A stretch of DNA of 64,000 nucleotides from NCBI RefSeq assembly GCF_014323565.1, contig NZ_CP058669.1, positions 124,001-188,000 on the forward strand, read 5' to 3'. This document shows positions 18,540 through 26,734 of the stretch, piece after piece. The notes beneath the pieces were generated by a model that searched no databases, was not told where the DNA came from, and saw only the letters and a program-made list of their open reading frames with translations. The stretch's first letter is position 1, and every line of letters starts with the position of its first letter. The DNA comes from Hyphobacterium sp. CCMP332 (GTDB lineage: Bacteria > Pseudomonadota > Alphaproteobacteria > Caulobacterales > Maricaulaceae). The position numbers and the translations under genes were made by a program.

Positions 18540-19271
18540 ATGAACGCTACACCTGACATCTCCGTCGTCATTCCCGCGCACAACGAGGCGGGCAATGTGA
18601 CGACGTTGGCAAGGGAAATTGCTGAGGCGCTGGATGGCCGCAGCTATGAAATGATTTTTGTGGATGACAAATCCACGGACGGAACGCTTGCGGAGTTGGT
18701 GGCGGCGAAGGCAGAATTCCCAGCCTTGCGCGTGCTCTCGCACCGGATCAATGCCGGTCAATCACGGTCCTTGCGCACCGGAATTCAGGCTGCAAGAGGC
18801 AAGATAATCGGCATTATGGACGGTGATGGCCAGAATCCGCCGGCCGATCTGCCGGCCTTGATAGATGCATTGATCCGCCCGGATGCACCGGAAAGCCTGA
18901 AAGTGGTCGGCGGCCGCAGGGCGAAGCGGCAGGATTCGGCCTGGAAAAAACTGGCGTCAAGGCTTGGAAACGGCGTCCGCAAGGCGCTTCTGAAGGATGA
19001 TGCCGACGATACCGGATGTGGCCTCAAGGCCTTGTATCGCGACGCTTATTTGCAGCTTCCCTATTTCGATCACCAGCACCGCTTCATGTATGCCCTGATG
19101 AAGCGGGAAGGCTATACCGCCGAGTTCCGGGATGTGGGACATCGGCCACGGGGCGCAGGAAAATCGAAATATACGAACTTCGGTCGGCTTTTCGCCTCAT
19201 TGTCTGACATGCTAGGGATAATGTGGCTGAATTCGCGGGCACGAAATTCCGGCGGTTCGGACGAACATTAA
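18540..19271 (+). CDS. Polyprenyl-phosphate glycosyltransferase (dolichol-P-mannose synthase-like GT2)
   Basis: The 243-residue protein carries the DPM1/ArnC-type GT2 core: ISVVIPAHNEAGNV at the N-terminus, MIFVDDKSTDGT with its Asp pair, NAGQSRSLRTGIQAARG, and IGIMDGDGQNPP with the metal-binding DGD. The C-terminal stretch GHRPRGAGKSKYTNFGRL is also typical. No C-terminal membrane helices are present, so it would dock peripherally. It probably charges a lipid carrier with a hexose for the divergent ArnT-like transferase. A membrane protein gene follows after 11 bases with a strong AAGGAG site. Confidence 0.92.
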   Translation: MNATPDISVVIPAHNEAGNVTTLAREIAEALDGRSYEMIFVDDKSTDGTLAELVAAKAEFPALRVLSHRINAGQSRSLRTGIQAARGKIIGIMDGDGQNPPADLPALIDALIRPDAPESLKVVGGRRAKRQDSAWKKLASRLGNGVRKALLKDDADDTGCGLKALYRDAYLQLPYFDHQHRFMYALMKREGYTAEFRDVGHRPRGAGKSKYTNFGRLFASLSDMLGIMWLNSRARNSGGSDEH

Positions 19272-19282
19272 AGGAGTGTCTT

Positions 19283-19786
19283 ATGGCCAATGGTGGCGAT
19301 CAGGGGTTTTTCCTCGGCATGATGGCCAGCCGTCGGGCGCAGGAGCGCCGGGCGGCCGGTGGCAACGGACAACAAAAAGGGGGTGGAGCCTTGTTTAATA
19401 TTTTCCCGAAAATGATCATTCCGGTGATCATCTACAGCATCGTCGCCTTCATCTGGGGCGGCGAAGTCATGAATTCAGTGGTCTTCAGCCCGACCATGGT
19501 ATCCGGCGCTGTCTGGACACTGACCGTCGGTGACCTTCTGATCATTCTGGGCCTGATTTTCCTGTTTATCGAAACCGTGAAGGCAGCGGGATCCGGTACG
19601 GCAACCATCATGAATCATGGCCTGTCCATGATCGTCTTCGTGATTTCGATGGCGCTATTCCTACTGGTTGGCAAATTCGCAACATCGACCTTCTTCATCC
19701 TGATGACGATGACGTTGATCGATACCTTGGCAGGATTTGTCGTCACCATCGTCGCGGCACGCCGCGACCTTGCCGTGGCCGACTAG
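19283..19786 (+). CDS. Small polytopic membrane protein of unknown function
   Basis: The 167-residue protein begins MANGGDQGFFLGMMASRR, chosen because AAGGAG lies 8 bases upstream; the frame opens earlier inside the GT2 gene. A Gly/Arg-rich cytoplasmic head (residues 1-45) precedes four hydrophobic segments (about 50-70, 80-105, 112-135 and 140-160). It is in one transcription unit with the DPM-type GT2, so a role in flipping or modifying lipid-linked sugars is possible but unproven. I do not recognise a named family. The final bases overlap the end of a convergent 28-codon ORF. Confidence 0.75.
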   Translation: MANGGDQGFFLGMMASRRAQERRAAGGNGQQKGGGALFNIFPKMIIPVIIYSIVAFIWGGEVMNSVVFSPTMVSGAVWTLTVGDLLIILGLIFLFIETVKAAGSGTATIMNHGLSMIVFVISMALFLLVGKFATSTFFILMTMTLIDTLAGFVVTIVAARRDLAVAD

Positions 19787-19869
19787 GCCAGCAGCAACAG
19801 CAGACCGCCGGCAATGATCGCATCCAGCGTGAAGGCCAGGCGGCGTTGAAGGATTTCGATCCGGATCAT
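19783..19869 (-). CDS. 28-residue single-membrane-segment protein, coupled to the upstream ORF
   Basis: This ORF encodes MIRIEILQRRLAFTLDAIIA followed by GGLLLLLA and a TAG. It has a basic amphipathic N-terminus and one hydrophobic helix, the form of a bitopic microprotein. Its ATG overlaps the TGA of the 103-codon ORF upstream (ATGA at 19866-19869), indicating translational coupling. Its end overlaps the stop of the convergent membrane protein gene. No family is recognised. Reality is inferred from the overlap geometry and composition, not from homology. Confidence 0.5.
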   Translation of the reverse strand: MIRIEILQRRLAFTLDAIIAGGLLLLLA

Positions 19870-20177
19870 GCGCGCCGCTCCCAGACCGGGGGCGGCGTTT
19901 GCATGTGCGCCGGGCGCGCATAGGCCTGATTGAAGCGCGCCCGCTCATTCATATCGGCCCGCAGTCCGCGCCGGCGGGGCTGGCAGGCCAGTTCGACAAC
20001 GACCGCCGCGGAAACCAGCGTCTCATCTGTGTGGCTGTTCTCCGTCGGGACGACAGAGAGAGACGGGAGGTCGCGCCGCGGCGGCCGGTCGTTGGAATCC
20101 GTCGCCTGACTGACAGGCGCAACGCGGTTGGCGTTGCGGGTCGGGACATAAGTCAGAAGGCCACGGATCGTTGTCAT
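19866..20177 (-). CDS. Hypothetical 103-residue protein behind a CtrA box
   Basis: The protein is basic and probably partly disordered. Its conserved-looking part is central: VSAAVVVELACQPRRRGLRADMNERARFNQAYARP. No signal peptide or membrane segment is visible. Upstream, 32 bases before the ATG, is a perfect TTAA-N7-TTAA CtrA site. It is followed by an ATGA-coupled 28-residue membrane protein. Cell-cycle-controlled expression would be expected if the site is used. I do not recognise a family. Confidence 0.6.
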   Translation of the reverse strand: MTTIRGLLTYVPTRNANRVAPVSQATDSNDRPPRRDLPSLSVVPTENSHTDETLVSAAVVVELACQPRRRGLRADMNERARFNQAYARPAHMQTPPPVWERRA

Positions 20178-20208
20178 GACCAGAGCATCGCAAGCGCGAT
20201 GCCAGAGA

Positions 20209-20224
20209 TTAAGACGGAATTAAC
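20209..20224. promoter_or_regulatory. Perfect CtrA-binding motif (TTAA-N7-TTAAC)
   Basis: The bases read TTAA GACGGAA TTAAC. TTAA-N7-TTAA(C) is the established recognition site of the response regulator CtrA, which controls cell-cycle, motility and holdfast genes in Caulobacter relatives. It lies 32 bases upstream of the 103-codon ORF on the minus strand and about 100 bases beyond the 3' end of phaR, so the small ORF pair is the only plausible target. The half-sites are symmetric, so orientation is not informative. Confidence 0.65.
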
Positions 20225-20326
20225 CCTGATTCAGGCGCAAAACAGGCCATTCCGGGCCGCATCGGGCCGCGGCGTTAAGATTTGCGTAACGGTTTGGGAC
20301 AGCCAGGCCCTTTATGAGTACAGGCC

Positions 20327-20917
20327 CTAGTTGCCGGACAATTTGTCGATCTTGGCCCGCATGGCATCCAGCTCAGCGCGCATGGCTTCAAGGTCTTTGC
20401 TTTCGTCCGCTTTGGTTTCCGGTGCAGCCGGTCTTTCCGCTGCGCCGGTGCCGGGCACGAAAGGCGCAAACATCTGCATGGCCTGGCCGAACATCTCCAT
20501 ATTGCGGCGGCTCTGGGCCTGGAAGGCCTCCATGATCGCCTGCGGCGATTGCAGTGTGCCGGTGAAGCGCTCCCGCATCTCTTCCTGCTGACTGGAGAAG
20601 GCGTCCATCGTCGCTTCCAGATAGCTCGGCACGACGGACTGCAGGCTGTCGCCGTAATACTGGATCAACTGGCGCAGGAAGGGCAGGGGCAGAAGGTTCT
20701 CGCCGCGCGCCTCTTCCTCGAAGATGATCTGGCTCAGCACACCATGCGTCAGGTCCTCGCCCGACTTGGCATCAACCACCGTGAAGTCGCGTCCGCTTTT
20801 CACCAGTTCGCGGACATAATCCAGCGTCACATACTGGCTGGAGGAGGTGTCATAGAGACGCCGGTTCGCATATTTCTTGATGACGACGGGGTCCGCAGCA
20901 TTTTTATTCGCGCTCAT
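20327..20917 (-). CDS. phaR: Polyhydroxyalkanoate synthesis repressor PhaR
   Basis: The 196-residue protein contains the PHB/PHA accumulation regulator DNA-binding domain (VIKKYANRRLYDTSSSQYVTLDYVRELVKSGRDF, residues about 9-50) and the following PHB_acc domain (GEDLTHGVLSQIIFEEEARG...LPLPFLRQLIQYYGDSLQ). The C-terminal third is Ala/Glu-rich and ends in a coiled-coil-like helix (MRAELDAMRAKIDKL). PhaR binds PHA granules and represses phasin and PHA genes. It is divergent from phaB, consistent with control of that gene. No phaC or phasin gene is in the window. Confidence 0.95.
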   Translation of the reverse strand: MSANKNAADPVVIKKYANRRLYDTSSSQYVTLDYVRELVKSGRDFTVVDAKSGEDLTHGVLSQIIFEEEARGENLLPLPFLRQLIQYYGDSLQSVVPSYLEATMDAFSSQQEEMRERFTGTLQSPQAIMEAFQAQSRRNMEMFGQAMQMFAPFVPGTGAAERPAAPETKADESKDLEAMRAELDAMRAKIDKLSGN

Positions 20918-21081
20918 TTCTGGCGAACTCCTTTTCGACGGGCTGCCACGCTGCTATACGCCAGAGAGGCGAATGGAGCGCGGGGCTGGTTCGCGGCGAT
21001 AATTACTTTCCTTGACGATTGCTGCAAGTGCGAAACGCAAGTGCAGGAAATACAAGGCTAAAGGCGAAGAAAAGGTGGAAT

Positions 21082-21810
21082 ATGGGACGCAGGGCATTGG
21101 TGACAGGCGGTACACGGGGCATTGGCGCAGCAATCGCGATCAAGCTCAGGGATGCGGGCTACAACGTTGCAGCAAATTATGCCGGCAATGACGATGCCGC
21201 GAAGGCGTTCTCCAATGAAACCGGCATACCTGCCTACAAGTGGGATGTCGGCGATTTTGATGCCTGTGCTGCGGGTCTTGCTGCAGTGGCTGATGCGCAA
21301 GGCGGGGCGCTGGAAGTCCTCGTCAACAATGCCGGCATCACGCGCGACGGCATGTTCCACAAGATGACGCCGGAACAGTGGAATGACGTCATCCGGGTTG
21401 ATCTCACTTCATTGTTCAACATGACGCGTCCGGTGATCGATGGCATGCGCGAGAATGGCTGGGGCCGGATCGTCAATATCTCCTCGATAAATGGCCAGAA
21501 AGGCCAGATGGGACAGGTCAATTATTCCGCCGCAAAGGCTGGCGTGATCGGTTTCACCAAGGCTCTGGCACAGGAAAACGCGCGCAAGGGAATCACCGTC
21601 AATTGTGTGGCACCTGGCTATATCGACACCGATATGGTCGCGGCGGTTCCGGAAAACGTCCTGCAGGGCATTATTGCCGGTATTCCCGTAAACCGTCTGG
21701 GCAAGGCCGGAGAGATTGGCGCGGCGGTCACCTATCTTTGCAGCGATGATGCAGGATTTGTAACGGGGGCCACCCTTTCTGCAAATGGCGGTCAATACGT
21801 CTGCGGTTAA
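21082..21810 (+). CDS. phaB: Acetoacetyl-CoA reductase PhaB
   Basis: This NADPH-dependent SDR reduces acetoacetyl-CoA to (R)-3-hydroxybutyryl-CoA for PHA synthesis. The 242-residue protein has TGGTRGIGAAIA at the cofactor site, NNAGITRDGMFHKM (a PhaB signature), catalytic Ser in ISSINGQKGQMGQ, YSAAK, and APGYIDTDMV. The start at 21082 follows AAAGGTGGA; upstream codons in frame belong to the leader. It is divergent from phaR. A FabG identity is less likely given the GITRDGMFHKM and QKGQMGQVNYSA patterns. Confidence 0.92.
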   Translation: MGRRALVTGGTRGIGAAIAIKLRDAGYNVAANYAGNDDAAKAFSNETGIPAYKWDVGDFDACAAGLAAVADAQGGALEVLVNNAGITRDGMFHKMTPEQWNDVIRVDLTSLFNMTRPVIDGMRENGWGRIVNISSINGQKGQMGQVNYSAAKAGVIGFTKALAQENARKGITVNCVAPGYIDTDMVAAVPENVLQGIIAGIPVNRLGKAGEIGAAVTYLCSDDAGFVTGATLSANGGQYVCG

Positions 21811-21856
21811 CATTCGCGCCCTATTTTCGCCCATCTGACGAGGCAGAAACAGGCTG

Positions 21857-22597
21857 ATGATATCGCGTAGACTTATCCTGCTGGGCATGCTTTCGGGTTT
21901 GGCCATACGACCTTCTGCCGCCTTGGCAGGGGCGGACAATCCGTTGCGGAATCGCCGCGAACGGCGTGTGGAAGTTCCGGATGTCGCCGAGTTTCATCGT
22001 CAGGACGGCCAGCGCGGCTTCATTCTGGATCGCACCGGCGAGGTCTGGCTGCTGAAACCTCTCGATGACAGTGAAGTGCTGGCGCTGGCCTCGCAGCGTG
22101 CGCCCGGTGGCGGCACAAGCTTTGTTTCCGATTGGGGCGATGAGGTAATTCGCGTCTCGTCGATCGGAGCGGTCACCTACTATCCCGAAGATCAACCCAA
22201 TGGCGTCATCGCCGAAGCCTGGGAACCGGCCCGCGAGCTGAGCGTTGCCAATGCTAGCGTGGATGAACTGCGTGAGCGTTCGAGGCGAGCCGCAATCGAG
22301 CTGGCCGAGGCTTTCGGACGTCCGGTTCAGGTCGAATATGGTGCGGCCCCGCGCGAAGGTCTGGGCGTGATGGTCGAAGCGATGGATCTGACGGTCTCCG
22401 GCATGCGCCGGGCGTTGGCCGAAGGTGCCGTGTTGAACGGGCTGCAACGGACGAAAATCCTGCCGTCCGACGGGCCGGATATCGAGATCGAGGGGGATCT
22501 TTTCATGGTCAAGGTCGATCCGCTGGCCGGTCATGCGGGGCGACCCTCGTCAACGCGGATTGCCCGCGCCCTGATGGCGGCATCATTCCCCGCCTGA
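21857..22597 (+). CDS. Exported protein of unknown function
   Basis: The 246-residue protein has a short signal sequence with an arginine pair (MISRRLILLGMLSGLAIRPSAALA, cut before GAD). The mature part has an Arg-rich stretch near residue 30 (RNRRERR), a beta-rich central part (GFILDRTGEVWLLKPLDDSEVLALASQ) and a long helix (VDELRERSRRAAIELAEAFGR). No catalytic motif is evident. It may belong to one of the domain-of-unknown-function families found in Caulobacter relatives, but I cannot name it with confidence. Its end overlaps the convergent DUF985 gene by 15 bases. Confidence 0.75.
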   Translation: MISRRLILLGMLSGLAIRPSAALAGADNPLRNRRERRVEVPDVAEFHRQDGQRGFILDRTGEVWLLKPLDDSEVLALASQRAPGGGTSFVSDWGDEVIRVSSIGAVTYYPEDQPNGVIAEAWEPARELSVANASVDELRERSRRAAIELAEAFGRPVQVEYGAAPREGLGVMVEAMDLTVSGMRRALAEGAVLNGLQRTKILPSDGPDIEIEGDLFMVKVDPLAGHAGRPSSTRIARALMAASFPA

Positions 22598-23011
22598 CGG
22601 TGTCCAGCCTTCGGGTGCCAGTTCAAATCCTGAAAATTCAAAGCCAGGGGCGACCGTGCATCCGGCCAGCGTCCAGTCGCCAAGGCTCTGCGCACTCTGC
22701 CAGGCGTGCCGGGGCACCACAACCACCGGCCGATCGCCCGCGGCCAGCCTTTCCGAGAGCGTGTGAGAGCGGACCGATTGCCCGTCTTCGGAAATATCGA
22801 GGCGCAGCGGCGCGCCCGCATACCAGTGCCAGACTTCCACCGCATCAACACGATGCCAGTGTGACACCTGGCCGGCCTCCAGCAGATAATAGATGGCGGT
22901 CGAGTGAGCGCGTCCACCCTTGCCCGCGTCATCCCGGAAGATTTCCCGGAACCAGCCTCCTTCGGGGTGAGGGGACAGCTTCAATTCGCGGATGATGTCG
23001 GCGGCTGTCAA
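22583..23011 (-). CDS. DUF985-family cupin protein
   Basis: The 142-residue protein starts with the family signature: IRELKLSPHPEGGWFREIFRD. The cupin core follows, with TAIYYLLEAGQVSHWHRVDAVEVWHWYAGAPL (His/Glu ligands) and VPRHAWQSAQSLGDWTLAGCTVAPGFEFSGFELA. It is similar in form to yeast YML079w. The substrate is unknown. The gene overlaps the end of gloB by 4 bases (ATGA), so the two are translated together. Confidence 0.9.
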   Translation of the reverse strand: MTAADIIRELKLSPHPEGGWFREIFRDDAGKGGRAHSTAIYYLLEAGQVSHWHRVDAVEVWHWYAGAPLRLDISEDGQSVRSHTLSERLAAGDRPVVVVPRHAWQSAQSLGDWTLAGCTVAPGFEFSGFELAPEGWTPSGGE

Positions 23012-23778
23012 AAGGCATCCTTTCGCGCCCGCACTTCGGCAAACACGGCAACCGCATCCTGACCGGCCATACCGATCGCGGCGGCCAGCGCCGGATCATC
23101 GGCACGCAGGAACGGATTGGCGGCCTTTTCCCTTGAAAGACGGGTCGGCACGGTCGGCAGCCCCCTGGCGCGGAGCGCCGCAACTTCGTCGGCATAGGCT
23201 TTCAGCGCACCATTGGCCGGGTCGACGCTCAGCGCAAAGGCCGCATTGGACTGGGTGTATTCATGGGCACAATAGATGACCGTGTCGTCCGGCCACTGCC
23301 GCAGGCGGGAGAGGCTCGCCCACATGTCTGAAGGACTGCCTTCAAACAGACGCCCGCAGCCCAGCGCAAACAGCGTATCGCCGACAAACGCCACGTGCCC
23401 GGAGGCAAAATGGTAGACAATATGGCCAGTCGTATGGCCGGGCGTGAACACGACATCCGCTGACATATCGCCGAGTTGCACAGTGTCGCCATCTTCAACA
23501 AAGACATCCGCCGGGCTGATCCGGTGCTTGTCATAGGCGGGCGCGGTGATCCGGGCACCTGTCGCCGCTTTCAGCGCAGCATTGCCGCCGGCATGATCGA
23601 AATGGTGATGCGTGTTCCAGATCTGCGTGATCGTCCAGCCCGCCTCGGCCGCCGCGGCGAGATAGGCGTCCGCATCGGGCGTATCGATGGCCACAGTCTC
23701 CCCACTTGCGGGATCATGAACCAGATACCCATAATTATCCGAGAGGCAGGGAAACTGGCGGATTTCAAGTTTCGACAT
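23008..23778 (-). CDS. gloB: Hydroxyacylglutathione hydrolase (glyoxalase II)
   Basis: This metallo-beta-lactamase-fold enzyme hydrolyses S-D-lactoylglutathione to lactate and glutathione, completing methylglyoxal detoxification. The 256-residue protein begins with QFPCLSDNYGYLVHD and carries the metal motif NTHHHFDHAGGN, then TPGHTTGHIVYH, GDTLFALGCGRLFEG and CAHEYTQSNAAFA. The C-terminal HAGH domain ends at RARKDAF. It is upstream of the DUF985 gene and divergent from a methyltransferase gene. Glyoxalase I is not in the window. Confidence 0.95.
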   Translation of the reverse strand: MSKLEIRQFPCLSDNYGYLVHDPASGETVAIDTPDADAYLAAAAEAGWTITQIWNTHHHFDHAGGNAALKAATGARITAPAYDKHRISPADVFVEDGDTVQLGDMSADVVFTPGHTTGHIVYHFASGHVAFVGDTLFALGCGRLFEGSPSDMWASLSRLRQWPDDTVIYCAHEYTQSNAAFALSVDPANGALKAYADEVAALRARGLPTVPTRLSREKAANPFLRADDPALAAAIGMAGQDAVAVFAEVRARKDAF

Positions 23779-23860
23779 CGAATGCGTCCTTTTATCCCAA
23801 AGACCTGTTAGCGTATGACCACCAGACTGGCATGCCCGACCCGTGAATGGAAACCGCTCA

Positions 23861-24619
23861 ATGCGAACAGATGCTTTGCAAATCGACCGATTTTACCAGA
23901 CCGATCAGGGCATGGCCGCCCGTGCCATGATTGTCCGGCGGCTGGTGGCGCTCTGGCCGGGTCTGAAAACGCTGGATGTGCTCGCCATGGGCTATGGCCC
24001 GCCCTTGCTGGAATCACTGGAGCCGGAAACCCGCCGCGCACTCGCTTTCATGCCGGCAGAGCAGGGCGCAATTCGCTGGCCCGGCGCAGTCGCCTCGCGG
24101 ACCGTGCTCGGAGAGGAAGCGCATTTGCCGTTCCCGGATGCGATGTTCGACCGGATTGTTCTCATCCATGCGCTGGAAGAATCGCAGTCCCCGCCGCACA
24201 TGTTGCGGGAAATCTGGCGCATCCTGGCACCACAAGGCCGCCTGGCGCTGATCGTTCCGAACCGGGCGGGATTGTGGGCCCGAATGGAATCAACGCCCTT
24301 TGGTCATGGTCGGCCGTTTTCAAAAGGTCAGCTCTCGCGCCTCCTGACCGATGCAGCCCTCACGCCAACCGCGTGGGCACGCGCGCTCTATGCCCCGCCA
24401 TGGAGATGGTCCTGCAAGGATGGCCGGGCACTCGGCTGGGAACAGGCAGGTGAAAAAATAGCGCCGCATCTTGGCGGTCTGATATTGGCCGAAGCGGTTA
24501 AAAACACGGGCGCATTGACGCCGCGTCCGGCCCGGCCTGTACGCGTGCGGCTACCCGGCCTTGAAGGCAGGCCCGCCACCGCGCTATCTCCCCGCAGACA
24601 TCACGCCAAGGAAAACTGA
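23861..24619 (+). CDS. SAM-dependent methyltransferase (class I, Methyltransf_11-like)
   Basis: The ~252-residue protein shows a degenerate class I fold: LDVLAMGYGPPLLESL (motif I position), LPFPDAMFDRIVLIHALEESQSPPHMLREIWRILAPQGRLALIVPNR (motifs II-III). The pattern 'eaHlPFpDamFDrivliHaLEe...ml.EiwRiL' is typical of a group found beside gloB in alphaproteobacteria. Motif I lacks the usual GxGxG. The ATG at 23861 is preferred over a GTG at 23843. The substrate is unknown. hisC starts 1 base after its stop. Confidence 0.85.
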   Translation: MRTDALQIDRFYQTDQGMAARAMIVRRLVALWPGLKTLDVLAMGYGPPLLESLEPETRRALAFMPAEQGAIRWPGAVASRTVLGEEAHLPFPDAMFDRIVLIHALEESQSPPHMLREIWRILAPQGRLALIVPNRAGLWARMESTPFGHGRPFSKGQLSRLLTDAALTPTAWARALYAPPWRWSCKDGRALGWEQAGEKIAPHLGGLILAEAVKNTGALTPRPARPVRVRLPGLEGRPATALSPRRHHAKEN

Positions 24620-24620
24620 T

Positions 24621-25709
24621 ATGAGCCTGGAACCGCGCCCCGGAATTCTCGACATCAAACCCTACAAGCCCGGCGCCGCCGATGCGCCCGGCATTTCGAA
24701 TCCGGTGAAATTGTCGTCGAACGAGAATCCGATGGGATGTTCGCCGCTGGCCCGGTCCGCCTTTGAATCATCATCCAGAAACCTGAACCTTTATCCGGAT
24801 GGCGGCGCTGTGCGTTTGCGCGCCGCGATTGGCGAGGCCAATGGTCTCGACCCGGATCGCATTGTTTGTGGCACCGGCTCTGACGAGCTGCTCCAATTAC
24901 TGGGCCGCGCCTATCTGGAGCCCGGCGACAAGGTCGTTCAATCTCAATACGGCTTTCTGGTTTACCGGCTGGTGGCGATGCAGTCCGGGGCCGAATTCGT
25001 CAGCGCGGACGAAACCGATTATACCGCCAATGTCGATGCCATCCTGAAAGCGGCCGGCGAGAATGCCCGTATCGTTTTTCTGGCCAATCCGAACAATCCG
25101 ACCGGCACCTATATTTCCCATTCTGAAGTCCGCCGCCTGCGTGAGGGCTTGCCAGCCAGCACCATGCTGGTCGTCGACGAGGCTTATGCGGAATATGTAG
25201 ATGAGCCGGATTACGAGACAGCATTTGATCTCGCCAATGAATACGACAATGTGGTCGTGACCCGGACGTTTTCGAAAATCCACGGGCTGGCCGCCTTGCG
25301 CCTGGGCTGGGCCTATGCCGACAAATCCATCATCGACGTTCTGAACCGCGTGCGCGGACCGTTCAATGTCAATCTTCCGGCGATTGAGGCCGGCATTGCG
25401 GCGATCAGGGATACGGATTTCCAGAAGCGCTCAGCCGAACACAACCGGCAGGGTCTGGCCTTCATGCGCCAACAACTCGGCGGAATGGGACTCGATGTCA
25501 CGCCAGGTGTCGGCAATTTCGTTCTGGTGCATTTCCCTGAAACGAAAGGCAAGACGGCGATGGATGCCGATGCCTTCCTGACCGCGCGGGGTCTCATCGT
25601 CCGTCCGGTCGCCGCCTATGGCATGCCGAATGCCTTGCGGATTACGATCGGTCTGGACAGGGACAATCGCAAAGTCGTGGATGCGCTGTCCGAATTTGTC
25701 GCCGCCTAA
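24621..25709 (+). CDS. hisC: Histidinol-phosphate aminotransferase
   Basis: This PLP-dependent fold-type I enzyme interconverts imidazole-acetol phosphate and histidinol phosphate in histidine synthesis. The 362-residue protein has KLSSNENPMG, NLYPDGGAVRLRAAI, CGTGSDELLQLL, FLANPNNPTGTY, VVDEAYAEYVD and the lysine motif TFSKIHGLAALRLGW. AAGGAAAAC before the ATG at 24621 sets the start; the frame opens earlier within the methyltransferase gene. It overlaps the end of the convergent DUF2125 gene by 4 bases. In alphaproteobacteria such proteins may also act on aromatic amino acids. Confidence 0.94.
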   Translation: MSLEPRPGILDIKPYKPGAADAPGISNPVKLSSNENPMGCSPLARSAFESSSRNLNLYPDGGAVRLRAAIGEANGLDPDRIVCGTGSDELLQLLGRAYLEPGDKVVQSQYGFLVYRLVAMQSGAEFVSADETDYTANVDAILKAAGENARIVFLANPNNPTGTYISHSEVRRLREGLPASTMLVVDEAYAEYVDEPDYETAFDLANEYDNVVVTRTFSKIHGLAALRLGWAYADKSIIDVLNRVRGPFNVNLPAIEAGIAAIRDTDFQKRSAEHNRQGLAFMRQQLGGMGLDVTPGVGNFVLVHFPETKGKTAMDADAFLTARGLIVRPVAAYGMPNALRITIGLDRDNRKVVDALSEFVAA

Positions 25710-26707
25710 TCGGCGATCGAGCCGACCTGGCCGAGCCGGACCGGACCGAAATAAACACCGCCATTCCGGAACGATAGCGGAATGGCGGTGCCATTATCTC
25801 CGCGCGGCGCGGTCTGCGCGACAAGGCGCAATGCCCCCGAATTCTCTTCCGAAATGGCGCCGGATTCGATCATGGCGTCGACGACAGCCTCGGGGTCCAC
25901 GAGATTGAGGCTGATCCGCCCGGTCGGGCGCAGGGCCTCGTCCAGCCCCATATCGCCTTCCGCAGCCATGTTCAGGCGGCCCCATGCAATATGGAATTCA
26001 CGTAGCGAGTAGACGCCTTCGGCACGCGACCATGCGGCCAGATCCGCGCTGCTGGCGAGGGCCGCCCATTGTGAAATCACGAAATGGGCCCGCAGGAGAG
26101 AAATCTGCTCGCCAAAACTGTCGATCAGGACCGGGTCAATCTCCTCGCCGACCAGCGCGACCTCGTCCAGCTGCACACGGATGGCCATATTGCCGTCCTC
26201 ACCGGTCGCCGCGCCCAGACGCACGGTGCCGATCGACGATATGACGGCTTGCGAATGGCCCAGACCTTCAATTGTCAGATTGGAGATGTTCGCGACGATA
26301 CGCTGGGTGACACCATCCGTTCCCGAGACGCTGAAGCGGGCCCCCTCACTCATCAGAGCGAGGCCCTGACCGTCTTGCTGGAAGCGCAAGGTGTCGCCCA
26401 TAGTGATAATCCAGTGCGAGAAGTCATACGGCATGGCGTCGGCTTCAAACGAGTTCAGCTCCAGCACCCATCCGCCATCTATATCGGGCGCGCGCATGAC
26501 GACATCTTCAGCCGAGACGGCAAAGCGGTAAGGGAAGCCACCGACCCGGACGGCGCTATGCTCGATCGTGAAACCGGCCTCGATCTGGGCGGCTCTCCAG
26601 TCCTCGACATATTGAACGATCTGTCCACGAGCATAGACCCAATAGGCGGAATACAGGCCCAACACGGTCAGGATGGCGAGAATCGGTATCGCAAAACGCT
26701 TGGGCAT
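25706..26707 (-). CDS. DUF2125-family membrane-anchored protein
   Basis: The 333-residue protein has an N-terminal membrane anchor (about residues 5-25, PILAILTVLGLYSAYWVYA) and a long beta-rich periplasmic region. The opening segment matches the DUF2125 pattern: WRAAQIEAGFTIEHSAVRVGGFPYRFAVSAEDVVM. That arrangement is shared with AsmA-like lipid-handling proteins, so a link to envelope lipid traffic is plausible but not shown. It is followed after 27 bases (upstream on this strand is plsC's end) by the lipid and wall genes on the same strand. Confidence 0.85.
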   Translation of the reverse strand: MPKRFAIPILAILTVLGLYSAYWVYARGQIVQYVEDWRAAQIEAGFTIEHSAVRVGGFPYRFAVSAEDVVMRAPDIDGGWVLELNSFEADAMPYDFSHWIITMGDTLRFQQDGQGLALMSEGARFSVSGTDGVTQRIVANISNLTIEGLGHSQAVISSIGTVRLGAATGEDGNMAIRVQLDEVALVGEEIDPVLIDSFGEQISLLRAHFVISQWAALASSADLAAWSRAEGVYSLREFHIAWGRLNMAAEGDMGLDEALRPTGRISLNLVDPEAVVDAMIESGAISEENSGALRLVAQTAPRGDNGTAIPLSFRNGGVYFGPVRLGQVGSIAD

Positions 26708-26734
26708 GACACATCCGTTGCAGGGAGCTGAAGA

